Positions 1-5,807 of a DNA stretch of 5,871 nucleotides are shown here, one piece after another. A model generated the notes under the pieces. It was not told the origin of the DNA, searched no databases, and saw only the letters and a list, made by a program, of their open reading frames with translations. This stretch comes from Deltaproteobacteria bacterium. Its GTDB lineage: Bacteria > Myxococcota > Myxococcia > Myxococcales > 40CM-4-68-19. The translations under genes and the position numbers were made by a program. The first letter of the stretch is position 1, and every line of letters begins with the position of its first letter. The stretch is from NCBI GenBank assembly GCA_018266095.1, contig JAFEBC010000014.1, positions 1 through 5,871 on the forward strand. The letters are read 5' to 3'.

Positions 1-180
1 AACAAGTCCGACTCGACCACCTTCCCGGGGATGACCATCACGGGCGCGCACGAAGCCGTGGTCAACTCCGGCACCGGCAAGGCGTACTTCTTCCAGGGCG
101 ACCAGTACATCCGCTTCGACCTCTCGGCGAACAAGGCCGATCCTGGATTTCCCAAGAAGATCGCGGAGCAGTGGAAATAA
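1..180 (+). CDS. Hemopexin-repeat protein, C-terminal fragment (start outside window)
   Basis: This is the last 59 codons of a gene that begins before the window; the frame is open from base 1 and stops at TAA 178-180. The segment at residues 27-46 of the fragment, KAYFFQGDQYIRFD, followed by DPGFPKKIAEQWK at the C-terminus, is a clear hemopexin-type repeat: a blade with a 'kaYFFkGdqYxRyD' strand pair, then the 'GyPkxIxxxW' strand, ending on the conserved Trp. The preceding 'HEAVVNSGTG' fits the usual start of the blade. Hemopexin blades assemble into a beta-propeller that binds proteins, haem or matrix components; bacterial copies occur in secreted or toxin-associated proteins. The function of this protein cannot be told from its last blade. 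It has no visible terminator directly after the stop and is probably a separate unit from the next gene, 99 nt downstream. The family is confident; the role is unknown. Confidence 0.85.
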   Translation, partial: NKSDSTTFPGMTITGAHEAVVNSGTGKAYFFQGDQYIRFDLSANKADPGFPKKIAEQWK

Positions 181-206
181 GCTGGTGCGCGCCGCTTTGT
201 GACGCG

Positions 207-236
207 TTGACATTCGGTAGCCGATCGGGCGAAAGT
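207..236 (+). promoter_or_regulatory. Candidate sigma-70-type promoter for the transferase gene
   Basis: A perfect -35 hexamer TTGACA lies at 207-212. With an 18-nt spacer, GAAAGT at 231-236 is a weak -10, matching three of six consensus bases. Loose -10 elements are common in GC-rich bacteria. The spacer contains the 8-bp palindrome CCGATCGG (221-228), which could be coincidental or an operator. The predicted start would fall around 243, about 37 nt before the start codon at 280. This is only motif matching; the -10 is poor. Confidence 0.3.
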
Positions 237-238
237 CT

Positions 239-263
239 CAACTGTCGCTTGATGGTGCAGTTG
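239..263 (+). promoter_or_regulatory. Small inverted repeat upstream of the ribosome binding site
   Basis: CAACTG (239-244) and CAGTTG (258-263) are exact reverse complements separated by 13 nt, with one further G-T pair possible inside. The repeat ends 3 nt before the seven-G run (266-272) that probably serves as the ribosome binding site for the gene at 280. It could be a small leader hairpin or a protein-binding dyad. Six base pairs can easily arise by chance, so this is a weak call. Confidence 0.2.
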
Positions 264-279
264 CTGGGGGGGCTACCAA

Positions 280-1926
280 ATGTCGGAACTGTTGCGCGCC
301 GCGTGGCGGCGTCGTTGGCTGCTCGTGGCCAACCTGTATCTGGTGTCGCCGGTGTTGCTCTACGAGCTGCACCTGGGCGAGGGCGGGCCGGATCGGTCGC
401 TGTTGTTCGTGCTGCCTGCCTCGGTGCTGACGCTGCTGACGGCACAGCTCGTGCTGCGCGACCTGCGGCTCACCCACGTGCTGCTCCTGCCGCTCTACGT
501 GACGGTGATGGCGGATCTCTTCGTCATCGTGAACCACCACACGCGCCTGTCGTCGGGGATGCTGCTGGTGCTGGTCGAGAACCAGGGCGACGCCGGCGAT
601 TACCTCGGCGCCCGCAGCGGGCAGTTGGCGCTGGCGCTGGCCTTGTTGGTGCTGGTGGTGGCGTTGGTGTGGCGGGGCCTGCGGGGGCAGGAGCAGCGTA
701 CGCCCCGCGCCGCGCTCGTGGTCGCGCTCTTGGCGACGGTGACGTTCTATGCGGCCGTGAGGAGCCACGTCGGGCAGATCGAGCACGTGCTGTCGCACGA
801 CCGCAGCAGCCCCTTCGGCGTCGTCTCGCAGGCGATCACGGCGCGCAGCGTGTACCGCAGCCAGGAGCTGGCGGCGCTGAGCTCGCGGGACTTCCGCTTC
901 GGGGCGAAGCGCACCCGCGCGGTGACCGAGCCCGAGACGTACGTGCTGGTGCTGGGCGAGAGCGCGCGGCCCGATCGCTGGCAGCTCTTTGGCGCCCCCG
1001 TGCAGACCACGCCCAAGCTCGCGCGCCTGCCCGGAGTGCACCTGTTCCACGACGTGGTGTCGCAGGCCTCGCTCACCAAGCTCGCGGTGCCGCTCCTGCT
1101 TACCCGCGGCACCATCGAGGATCCGCGGCAGGCGGCGGGCGAGCGGTCGATCGTGTCGGCGCTGCGCGAGGCGGGCTTCGAGACGATCTGGCTCTCCACC
1201 CAGCAGTGCGATCCGTTCACGGGCGCCATCAACCGCTACTCGGGCGAGGCCGGGACCGTGCGCTTCTTCGAGCGGCGCCACGACGACGTGCTCGTCTCCG
1301 AGACCGCGGACGCCCTCGCACAGGCGAAGTCGGACAAGGTGTTCGTGGTGGTGCACACGATGGGCAGCCACTACGAGTACGACAGCCGGCTCCCGGCGGG
1401 GTTTGATCCCTTCGACGCGCGCGGGGCGCCCGACAAGCACGAGCGCCTCGTGCGCTTCTACGACGACACCGTGCGCCTGAGCGATGAGGTGCTCACGGGC
1501 CTCGTCGAGGTCGTGTCGCGGCGGCCAGGGCGAAAGGCGCTCTGGTTCGTGTCTGATCATGGAGAGAACGTGGAGGACGACGCGCGCGCGCTCTTCGGGC
1601 ACAACTTCGACAACGAGTACGACCTGCCCGTCCCCATGTTCTTCTGGGCGTCGCCGGAGTACGCGGCGGCGAACGCGGACAAGCTGGCGCAGGCGGACGC
1701 GCACGCGCGGGCGAGGCTGAGCACGCGCTCGGTGTTCCACAGCCTGCTCGACCTCGCCGACGTGACCGTGGGGGATGAGGCCACGGCGAGCCGGAGCGTG
1801 TTCAGCCCGCGCCTCGCTGAGACGCCGCGCATGGTCAAGCACGATCCGGTCGCGGTGGACTTCGATCGATTCGTGGCCCGCACCCGGGGGAACGCCGCTG
1901 GCGAAGAGGGGCACGCCGCGCGCTGA
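280..1926 (+). CDS. Phosphoethanolamine transferase-like inner-membrane protein (EptA/CptA/MCR family, sulfatase fold)
   Basis: A 548-residue membrane enzyme of the family that transfers phosphoethanolamine from phosphatidylethanolamine to lipid A, core sugar or other periplasmic acceptors. Five hydrophobic helices (about residues 13-30, 38-58, 64-84, 113-132, 142-160) precede a periplasmic alkaline-phosphatase-fold domain (about 219-525), the usual architecture and length. Metal and catalytic residues are all present: E227 in VLGESAR, nucleophile T266 in SLTKLAVP exactly 39 residues later as in MCR-1 (E246/T285), H364 in HTMGSH, D426/H427 in SDHGEN, and H441 in FGH. FDNEYDLPVPMFFW resembles the CptA/EptC branch more than EptA. 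Only one cysteine (C310) exists, so the disulfides of EptA/MCR are absent. The ATG at 280 is chosen because helix 1 follows directly and a seven-G run (266-272) sits 7 nt upstream. A Tat amidase gene follows after 60 nt, probably in the same operon. The acceptor and the exact donor headgroup are not predictable from sequence. Confidence 0.88.
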   Translation: MSELLRAAWRRRWLLVANLYLVSPVLLYELHLGEGGPDRSLLFVLPASVLTLLTAQLVLRDLRLTHVLLLPLYVTVMADLFVIVNHHTRLSSGMLLVLVENQGDAGDYLGARSGQLALALALLVLVVALVWRGLRGQEQRTPRAALVVALLATVTFYAAVRSHVGQIEHVLSHDRSSPFGVVSQAITARSVYRSQELAALSSRDFRFGAKRTRAVTEPETYVLVLGESARPDRWQLFGAPVQTTPKLARLPGVHLFHDVVSQASLTKLAVPLLLTRGTIEDPRQAAGERSIVSALREAGFETIWLSTQQCDPFTGAINRYSGEAGTVRFFERRHDDVLVSETADALAQAKSDKVFVVVHTMGSHYEYDSRLPAGFDPFDARGAPDKHERLVRFYDDTVRLSDEVLTGLVEVVSRRPGRKALWFVSDHGENVEDDARALFGHNFDNEYDLPVPMFFWASPEYAAANADKLAQADAHARARLSTRSVFHSLLDLADVTVGDEATASRSVFSPRLAETPRMVKHDPVAVDFDRFVARTRGNAAGEEGHAAR

Positions 1927-1933
1927 CCCTTCC

Positions 1934-1980
1934 CCTGGCGGCGCGGATCGCACATGCTCGCGGGCTCACGCTGCCAGGAG
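1934..1980 (+). promoter_or_regulatory. Possible hairpin covering the Shine-Dalgarno of the amidase gene
   Basis: The 60-nt gap between the transferase and amidase genes contains CCTGGCGGCG (1934-1943) and CGCTGCCAGG (1969-1978), which can form a 10-bp stem with one G-U pair and a 25-nt loop. The 3' arm takes in AGG of the AGGAG ribosome binding site at 1976-1980, which sits 6 nt before the ATG at 1987. The stem has no following T tract, so it does not look like an intrinsic terminator. It could moderate amidase translation. In GC-rich DNA such a stem may be accidental. Confidence 0.3.
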
Positions 1981-1986
1981 CCTCGG

Positions 1987-3831
1987 ATGACCTCGCGTCG
2001 CCGCTTCCTCTCGCACACCTCGCTGGGCGCGCTCGCGCTCGCCGCCGCGCAGGCCAAGGCGCTCGCCGACGTCGACGGGGGTGCGATGGCTGCACCCGCT
2101 GCGCCGCCGAACTCGACGGGCGCGCTGCCGCCGGCCTCGCCGCCCGCGTTCGGAACGGCGCCCTCCGTGGGGCCCGCCGTGTCGCCGCAGGTGTTCGCGG
2201 AGGCGCAGAAGCTGGTTCGTGTAGAAAATACACCAAGCGATCTGGCGCAGCTCGCGGCCAACTGGCGCGAGTCGATGGCCGCGATGACCGAGCGGCGCAC
2301 CGGTCCGCGCAAGCTCGCGCTCGAGGACACTCTGGCGCCCGCCTCGCTGTGGAACCCGGTGCTGCCCGGCTTCTCGCGCGGGCCCGCGAAGGCGAAGTTC
2401 GTGCGCAGCAAGGACAAGGTGCCGCCGCTCCCGGCCAAGGACGTGGACCTCGCCTTCGCGCCGCTGACGCACCTGTCGCGCTGGATCGAATCGCGCCAGT
2501 TGACGAGCGAGCGGCTGACGAAGGTCTACTTGGAGCGGCTCGAGCGCTTCCAGCCGCAGCTCTTGTGCACCATCACGCGGACCCACGACTTCGCGCTGCA
2601 GCAGGCGCGGGCGGCGGACGCGGAGATCAAGGCGGGCAAGTACCGCGGGCCGCTGCACGGGATCCCCTGGGGCGGCAAGGATCTGCTCGACACCGCGGGC
2701 ATCCCCACGACGTACGGCGCCGAGCCGTTCAGGAACCGCGTGCCGCACACCGACGCGGCCGTGGTGCGCCGCCTGCACGACGCGGGCGCGGTGATGGTGG
2801 CCAAGCTCTCGCTGGGCGCGCTGGCCCTGAACGACGTCTGGTTCGGCGGGCAGACCCGGAATCCGTGGTTCCTCGAGGAGGGCTCGTCGGGCTCCTCCGC
2901 GGGTCCGGGCGCGGCCACGGCGGCGGGCCTCGTCGGCTTCTCCATCGGCAGCGAGACCGGAGGCAGCATCGTCTCGCCCTCCATGCGCTGCGGCGTCAAC
3001 GGCCTGCGGCCCACGTTCGGCAAGGTGCCGCGCACGGGCGCGATGACGCTCTGCTGGTCGCTCGACAAGCTGGGCCCGATGGCTCGCTCCGTGGAGGACA
3101 CGCTCCTCGTGCTCAAGGCCATCGAAGGGCCCGACGCCGGCGACCTCGCGTCGGTGACGAGCAGGCTCGACTTCGACGCCAGCGAGAGCGTGAAGGGCCT
3201 GCGCGTGGGCGTGTTCGGCAAGTGGATGAACGAGCCGCCCGCCACCGAGGTGGACCGCGCCGCGGTGGAGCAGGTGCGCAAGCTGGGCATGCAGATCGTC
3301 GACGTGACGCTGCCCGACTGGCCCTACGACGACCTCTTCCTCGTGCTCTTCGCCGAGGCGGCCGCGGCCTTCGAGGACCTCACGCTCAGCCACAAGGTGG
3401 ACGAGCTCAAGATGCAGGTGAACGACGCGTGGCCGAACCTCTGGCGCCAGGCGCGCTTCCTCTCGGCCGTCGACTTCGTGCAGGCCGACAGGCTGCGGCG
3501 CAAGGTGGCGCTGGAGATGGCGCACGTGTTCGAGAGCGTGGACGTGCTGCTCGTGCCCTCGCTGCGCGACGAGATGCTGACCATCTCGAACTTCACCGGC
3601 CACCCCTCGCTCACGCTGCGCACCGGCTTCATCGAGGTGGACGAGCCGCGCAGCGACTGGGCGCCGGACCCGAAGGCGCCCGCGCAGAAGGTGACGCCCA
3701 AGCGCCGCGTGCCGCACGGCGTGACCCTGCTGGGCAAGCTGTTCGAGGAGGGCACGATCGGCCGCGTGGGCCTCGCGCTGGAGCGGGCGCTCAACGTGAT
3801 GGACGAGCGCCCGCCCGCGTTCAACCTGTGA
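1987..3831 (+). CDS. Tat-exported amidase (amidase-signature family hydrolase)
   Basis: A 614-residue Ser-Ser-Lys hydrolase that cleaves an amide bond, probably in the periplasm. The N-terminus carries a twin-arginine signal (SRRRFL at residues 3-8, hydrophobic stretch to about 20, cleavage plausible after A25 in AKA), then an Ala/Pro-rich linker (about 31-65), a helical segment with a GatC-like pattern (about 66-122), and the amidase core (about 152-604). Catalytic residues are K231 in IPWGGKDLLDT, cis-Ser S303 in GSSAGPGAA and nucleophile S327 in SETGGSIVSPS, 24 residues after S303 as in FAAH; CGVNGLRPTFGKVPRTG follows. The C-terminal VDVLLVPS (518-525) and NFTGHPSLTLRTG (535-547) are typical. 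The ATG at 1987 is preferred over the in-frame ATG at 1954: it has AGGAG 6 nt upstream and places the Tat motif at the very N-terminus. Export rules out a tRNA-amidotransferase (GatA) role. The substrate is unknown. Confidence 0.9.
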   Translation: MTSRRRFLSHTSLGALALAAAQAKALADVDGGAMAAPAAPPNSTGALPPASPPAFGTAPSVGPAVSPQVFAEAQKLVRVENTPSDLAQLAANWRESMAAMTERRTGPRKLALEDTLAPASLWNPVLPGFSRGPAKAKFVRSKDKVPPLPAKDVDLAFAPLTHLSRWIESRQLTSERLTKVYLERLERFQPQLLCTITRTHDFALQQARAADAEIKAGKYRGPLHGIPWGGKDLLDTAGIPTTYGAEPFRNRVPHTDAAVVRRLHDAGAVMVAKLSLGALALNDVWFGGQTRNPWFLEEGSSGSSAGPGAATAAGLVGFSIGSETGGSIVSPSMRCGVNGLRPTFGKVPRTGAMTLCWSLDKLGPMARSVEDTLLVLKAIEGPDAGDLASVTSRLDFDASESVKGLRVGVFGKWMNEPPATEVDRAAVEQVRKLGMQIVDVTLPDWPYDDLFLVLFAEAAAAFEDLTLSHKVDELKMQVNDAWPNLWRQARFLSAVDFVQADRLRRKVALEMAHVFESVDVLLVPSLRDEMLTISNFTGHPSLTLRTGFIEVDEPRSDWAPDPKAPAQKVTPKRRVPHGVTLLGKLFEEGTIGRVGLALERALNVMDERPPAFNL

Positions 3832-3838
3832 CCGGGCC

Positions 3839-5767
3839 TCAGTCCTCGCAGCCGGTGTAGTCCGTCGTCGGCGCAGGCTGCGGCGCGAGCCAGTCGAGCG
3901 GCGGGCTCTCGTTGTACCCGGCGCCAGCCGAGGGCTCGGTGTACCAGCCCTCGTTCGTGCTGCCGCCCGAGGCCGCCCAGTCGGTGATGCCGCCGTACAG
4001 GTTGCTGATCTCGGTCTTCTCCGTCGGCCAGTCGATGGCGCTCGGCACCAGCAGGCCGAAGGGCAGGCCGTCGCCGTCCACGAAGAACACGCTGCCGCCC
4101 TGGACGCCGTAGTCCGAGGCGTCGATGCCGGTGCCGAAGAGGCTCGTGTCCATCAGGTCCGTGCCCGGGTAGTTCGACAGGTGGATCTGGTGGCCGTAGT
4201 CGTCGCTGTGCGCGATGAAGAGGTCGAAGGGCATCTTGCCCGAGTCCGGCTGGCCGTACGGCAGGTTCATGAAGGTGATGATGTACGACACCGGCGACGA
4301 GTCGGCCGTCGCGCCGCTCGGGTCCGTGTCCAGGTAGCCGCTCTGGTTCGCCCACAGCTCGCGCGTGTTGGCGGACACCGGGATGACGGCCTCGCTCTCT
4401 CCCGGGACCAGCGGCACGCAGCCACCGGTCATCCCTGCGAGCGGCGCGCAGACCGTGCGCGTCCCGTCCCCGCTGACGCGGACCACCGACTGGATCTGGT
4501 CGGGCGAGACGCCGGGGAGGTGCAGGTAGAGCCCGTTGTCGATGGTGGCGCCGAGCGACAGCGACTTGAAGCTCGCGGTCAGGCTGGCCCAGCGTCCGGT
4601 GTTGCCGTCGCGCGCGAGGTCGAACTTGAAGCTGAAGTTCTGGTCGTTGAAGTCGAGGTCCGCGCCGCGCATGGGCCAGAGGTCCTCGAAGAGCACCTGG
4701 CCGGACGAGGAGATGATCTCGTTGATGCAGGGGCAGTGCTCGGGCGTCGGCAGCGTGTAGGGCAGGGCGACGGTGCCGTCGGGGAAGTTCACGTAGATGG
4801 TGGCCTGCGTGGTGCCGGCCGGCGCGTTCTGGATGGTCTGCAGATAGAGCGCGAGGTTCATGTGGGACGCGTTGCCGTAGTAGTCCTGCGACGGCCACTC
4901 GTAGAAGCTCAGGTTCTGGTCGTTCCCGTCGCGGTCCTTGTAGGTGATGGCGGAGACCGACACATTGACCGGCGCCACCCCGCAGCCCACGTCGTCGTAG
5001 CGGATGCTGATGACGCTCTCGTAGGCGGTGTCGCAGAAGCCGCCGTCGGGCAGGTTGCTGCTGAAGCCGGTGATGGTCGGCGCCGAGCGGTGGCGCAGGG
5101 GCGCGCGGTTGAACGTCACCGGCGTGGTGCACGACGAGGTCTGCCCGTGGCTGTCGGTCGCGGTGCAGGTGTACGAGTCGACGCCGTCGACGATGCCGCT
5201 GCAGTCGAGGGGGACGTACTCGCAGACGTGCTCGACGGTCGCCGGGTAGTAGACCTGGTTGGTGAAGTTGCCGCACTCGTCGACGTTCTGCTCGAACGAC
5301 TCCTGGCAGGTGATGGTCGGCGGGGCCGGGAGGTGGTCGTCGTCGTAGAAGCCGCCGATGGTGAGGGGCGCGGTGGCGGGGAACCAGCCGTCGACGCCGA
5401 GCATCTGGACGTTCAGCGTGATCGGGTGGGGGTGCGGTCCCGAGTTCGGCGGGTCGGTGATGTAGAGCTCGCCCTGCGTGCCGTCGCCATAGTTGAAGCC
5501 GGCCACGTCGAGGTACTGCGTCTGGCCGCCGTCGTCGACGTAAGTGGCCTGGGCCACCACATAGGGGCCGTCGAGCACGACCTGGCAGTTGTCGCAGGTC
5601 CACTGCACCGTGAAGCCACCGTAGTAATAGGTGTCGCAGGCGAGGCCGCTGTCCCCGTTGGGATTGGAGACCTCTGGCTCGGCCAGGGTCAGGGTCTGGG
5701 CAGAGGCGTGGAACGACCAGAGCGCGACTGCGAGGGGCGCAAGACGGAGGGCCATCCGGAGGGTCAT
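3839..5767 (-). CDS. Secreted cysteine-rich LruC-domain protein with HYR-like module
   Basis: A 642-residue exported protein, probably at the cell surface or outside. The signal peptide spans residues 1-23 (hydrophobic APLAVALWSF, cleavage after ASA). The mature part has an unrecognised domain at about 41-139, a hyalin-repeat-like module at about 148-221 (TCTATDSHGQTSSC, then TPVTF), a second divergent copy of the first domain at about 242-339, and a LruC/DUF4842-type domain at about 354-612. That domain shows LFEDLWPMRGADLDFND near its start (acidic residues D370, D372, D375), then MPFDLFIAHSDDYGHQIHL, GLPFGLLVPSAIDWP, and ITDWAASGGSTNEGWY near its end, the usual order. It has 16 mature cysteines, including CDNC at 58-61, suggesting disulfides and periplasmic or extracellular folding. 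LruC is named after a Leptospira protein; the domain's function is not established. ATG 5767 is chosen because it starts a compact signal peptide; 5755 is possible, and the frame is open to GTG 5860. No good ribosome binding site precedes either ATG. Confidence 0.85.
   Translation of the reverse strand: MTLRMALRLAPLAVALWSFHASAQTLTLAEPEVSNPNGDSGLACDTYYYGGFTVQWTCDNCQVVLDGPYVVAQATYVDDGGQTQYLDVAGFNYGDGTQGELYITDPPNSGPHPHPITLNVQMLGVDGWFPATAPLTIGGFYDDDHLPAPPTITCQESFEQNVDECGNFTNQVYYPATVEHVCEYVPLDCSGIVDGVDSYTCTATDSHGQTSSCTTPVTFNRAPLRHRSAPTITGFSSNLPDGGFCDTAYESVISIRYDDVGCGVAPVNVSVSAITYKDRDGNDQNLSFYEWPSQDYYGNASHMNLALYLQTIQNAPAGTTQATIYVNFPDGTVALPYTLPTPEHCPCINEIISSSGQVLFEDLWPMRGADLDFNDQNFSFKFDLARDGNTGRWASLTASFKSLSLGATIDNGLYLHLPGVSPDQIQSVVRVSGDGTRTVCAPLAGMTGGCVPLVPGESEAVIPVSANTRELWANQSGYLDTDPSGATADSSPVSYIITFMNLPYGQPDSGKMPFDLFIAHSDDYGHQIHLSNYPGTDLMDTSLFGTGIDASDYGVQGGSVFFVDGDGLPFGLLVPSAIDWPTEKTEISNLYGGITDWAASGGSTNEGWYTEPSAGAGYNESPPLDWLAPQPAPTTDYTGCED
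4751..5044 (-). repeat. Duplicated domain, copy 2 (protein level)
   Basis: Residues 242-339 of the LruC protein. It repeats the copy 1 pattern: C245-D-T-x-Y, Cys 262 again exactly 17 residues later, then T275-Y-x-D-x2-G-x2-Q-x-L. The acidic loop DRDGND in this copy may bind calcium. It directly precedes the LruC domain, separated by the CPC pair at 345-347. Confidence 0.55.
5105..5326 (-). other. HYR-like module encoded in the LruC protein
   Basis: Residues 148-221, opening with PAPPTITCQ and closing with YTCTATDSHGQTSSC and TPVTF, followed by NRAP. This fits the hyalin repeat pattern, where a proline-led strand with a Cys opens an Ig-like fold that ends in a 'tAtDxxGNxasC' strand. HYR modules usually mediate adhesion or act as spacers in extracellular proteins. 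The middle of the module has extra cysteines (C165, C182, C189) and is less typical. Confidence 0.5.
5351..5647 (-). repeat. Duplicated domain, copy 1 (protein level)
   Basis: Residues 41-139 of the LruC protein. The pattern is C44-D-T-x-Y, a second Cys at 61 (17 residues later), then T75-Y-x-D-x2-G-x2-Q-x-L. The same pattern occurs in copy 2. I do not recognise the domain; alternating hydrophobic residues suggest a beta-sandwich. The second half of the two copies aligns only loosely. Confidence 0.55.
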
Positions 5768-5805
5768 GCGCCGGGAAATGGCAAGAACTGGACCGTGCTT
5801 TTCAC
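5764..5805 (-). other. Possible 13-codon leader frame overlapping the LruC-protein start
   Basis: On the minus strand a GTG at 5805-5803 opens the frame MKSTVQFLPFPGA and ends at TGA 5766-5764, which overlaps the LruC-protein ATG (5767-5765) as ATGA. A purine-rich stretch AAGGCGAG (5821-5814) ends 8 nt before the GTG. Such an overlap could let ribosomes reinitiate at a start codon that lacks its own ribosome binding site. A frame this short can arise by chance and no conservation is known. Confidence 0.2.
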
Positions 5806-5807
5806 GG
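5793..5807. promoter_or_regulatory. Short perfect dyad upstream of the LruC-protein gene
   Basis: CCGTG and CACGG are exact inverted repeats around the 5-nt centre CTTTT (plus strand), beginning 25 nt upstream of the ATG at 5767. It could be an operator or a small RNA hairpin; in the RNA it would pair the GTG of the possible leader frame. The remaining upstream bases to 5871 show no confident promoter: GACA at the very window edge (minus strand, 5871-5868) may be the end of a -35 box, but this cannot be tested here. Confidence 0.25.

Noticed and set aside
171..1406. Plus-strand frame starting inside the end of the hemopexin gene
   Set aside because: Ala/Arg/Gly-rich out-of-frame shadow of the transferase gene; no domain.
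238..1953. Long open minus-strand frame (571 codons) opposite the transferase gene
   Set aside because: Its product is rich in Arg, His, Ala and Gln with no recognisable domain, and it is the antisense shadow expected in GC-rich coding DNA. The plus-strand frame has all family motifs.
1954..1986. Earlier in-frame ATG for the amidase at 1954
   Set aside because: No ribosome binding site precedes it and it would put 11 residues before the Tat motif; ATG 1987 has AGGAG at the right distance.
1966..3717. Long open minus-strand frame (583 codons) opposite the amidase
   Set aside because: Low-complexity Arg/His/Glu-rich product without domains, fully antisense to a gene with an intact catalytic triad.
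1987..3831. Assignment of the amidase as GatA of the tRNA amidotransferase
   Set aside because: The Tat signal sends it out of the cytoplasm and no gatB gene is nearby.
3800..3870. Bidirectional terminator between the convergent genes
   Set aside because: I found no stem followed by a T tract on either strand.
3324..5603. Minus-strand frame of 759 codons spanning the LruC gene and the amidase 3' end
   Set aside because: It is longer than the LruC protein but is an alternate frame made of Arg, His and Pro runs with no domain, and it crosses the convergent gene boundary.
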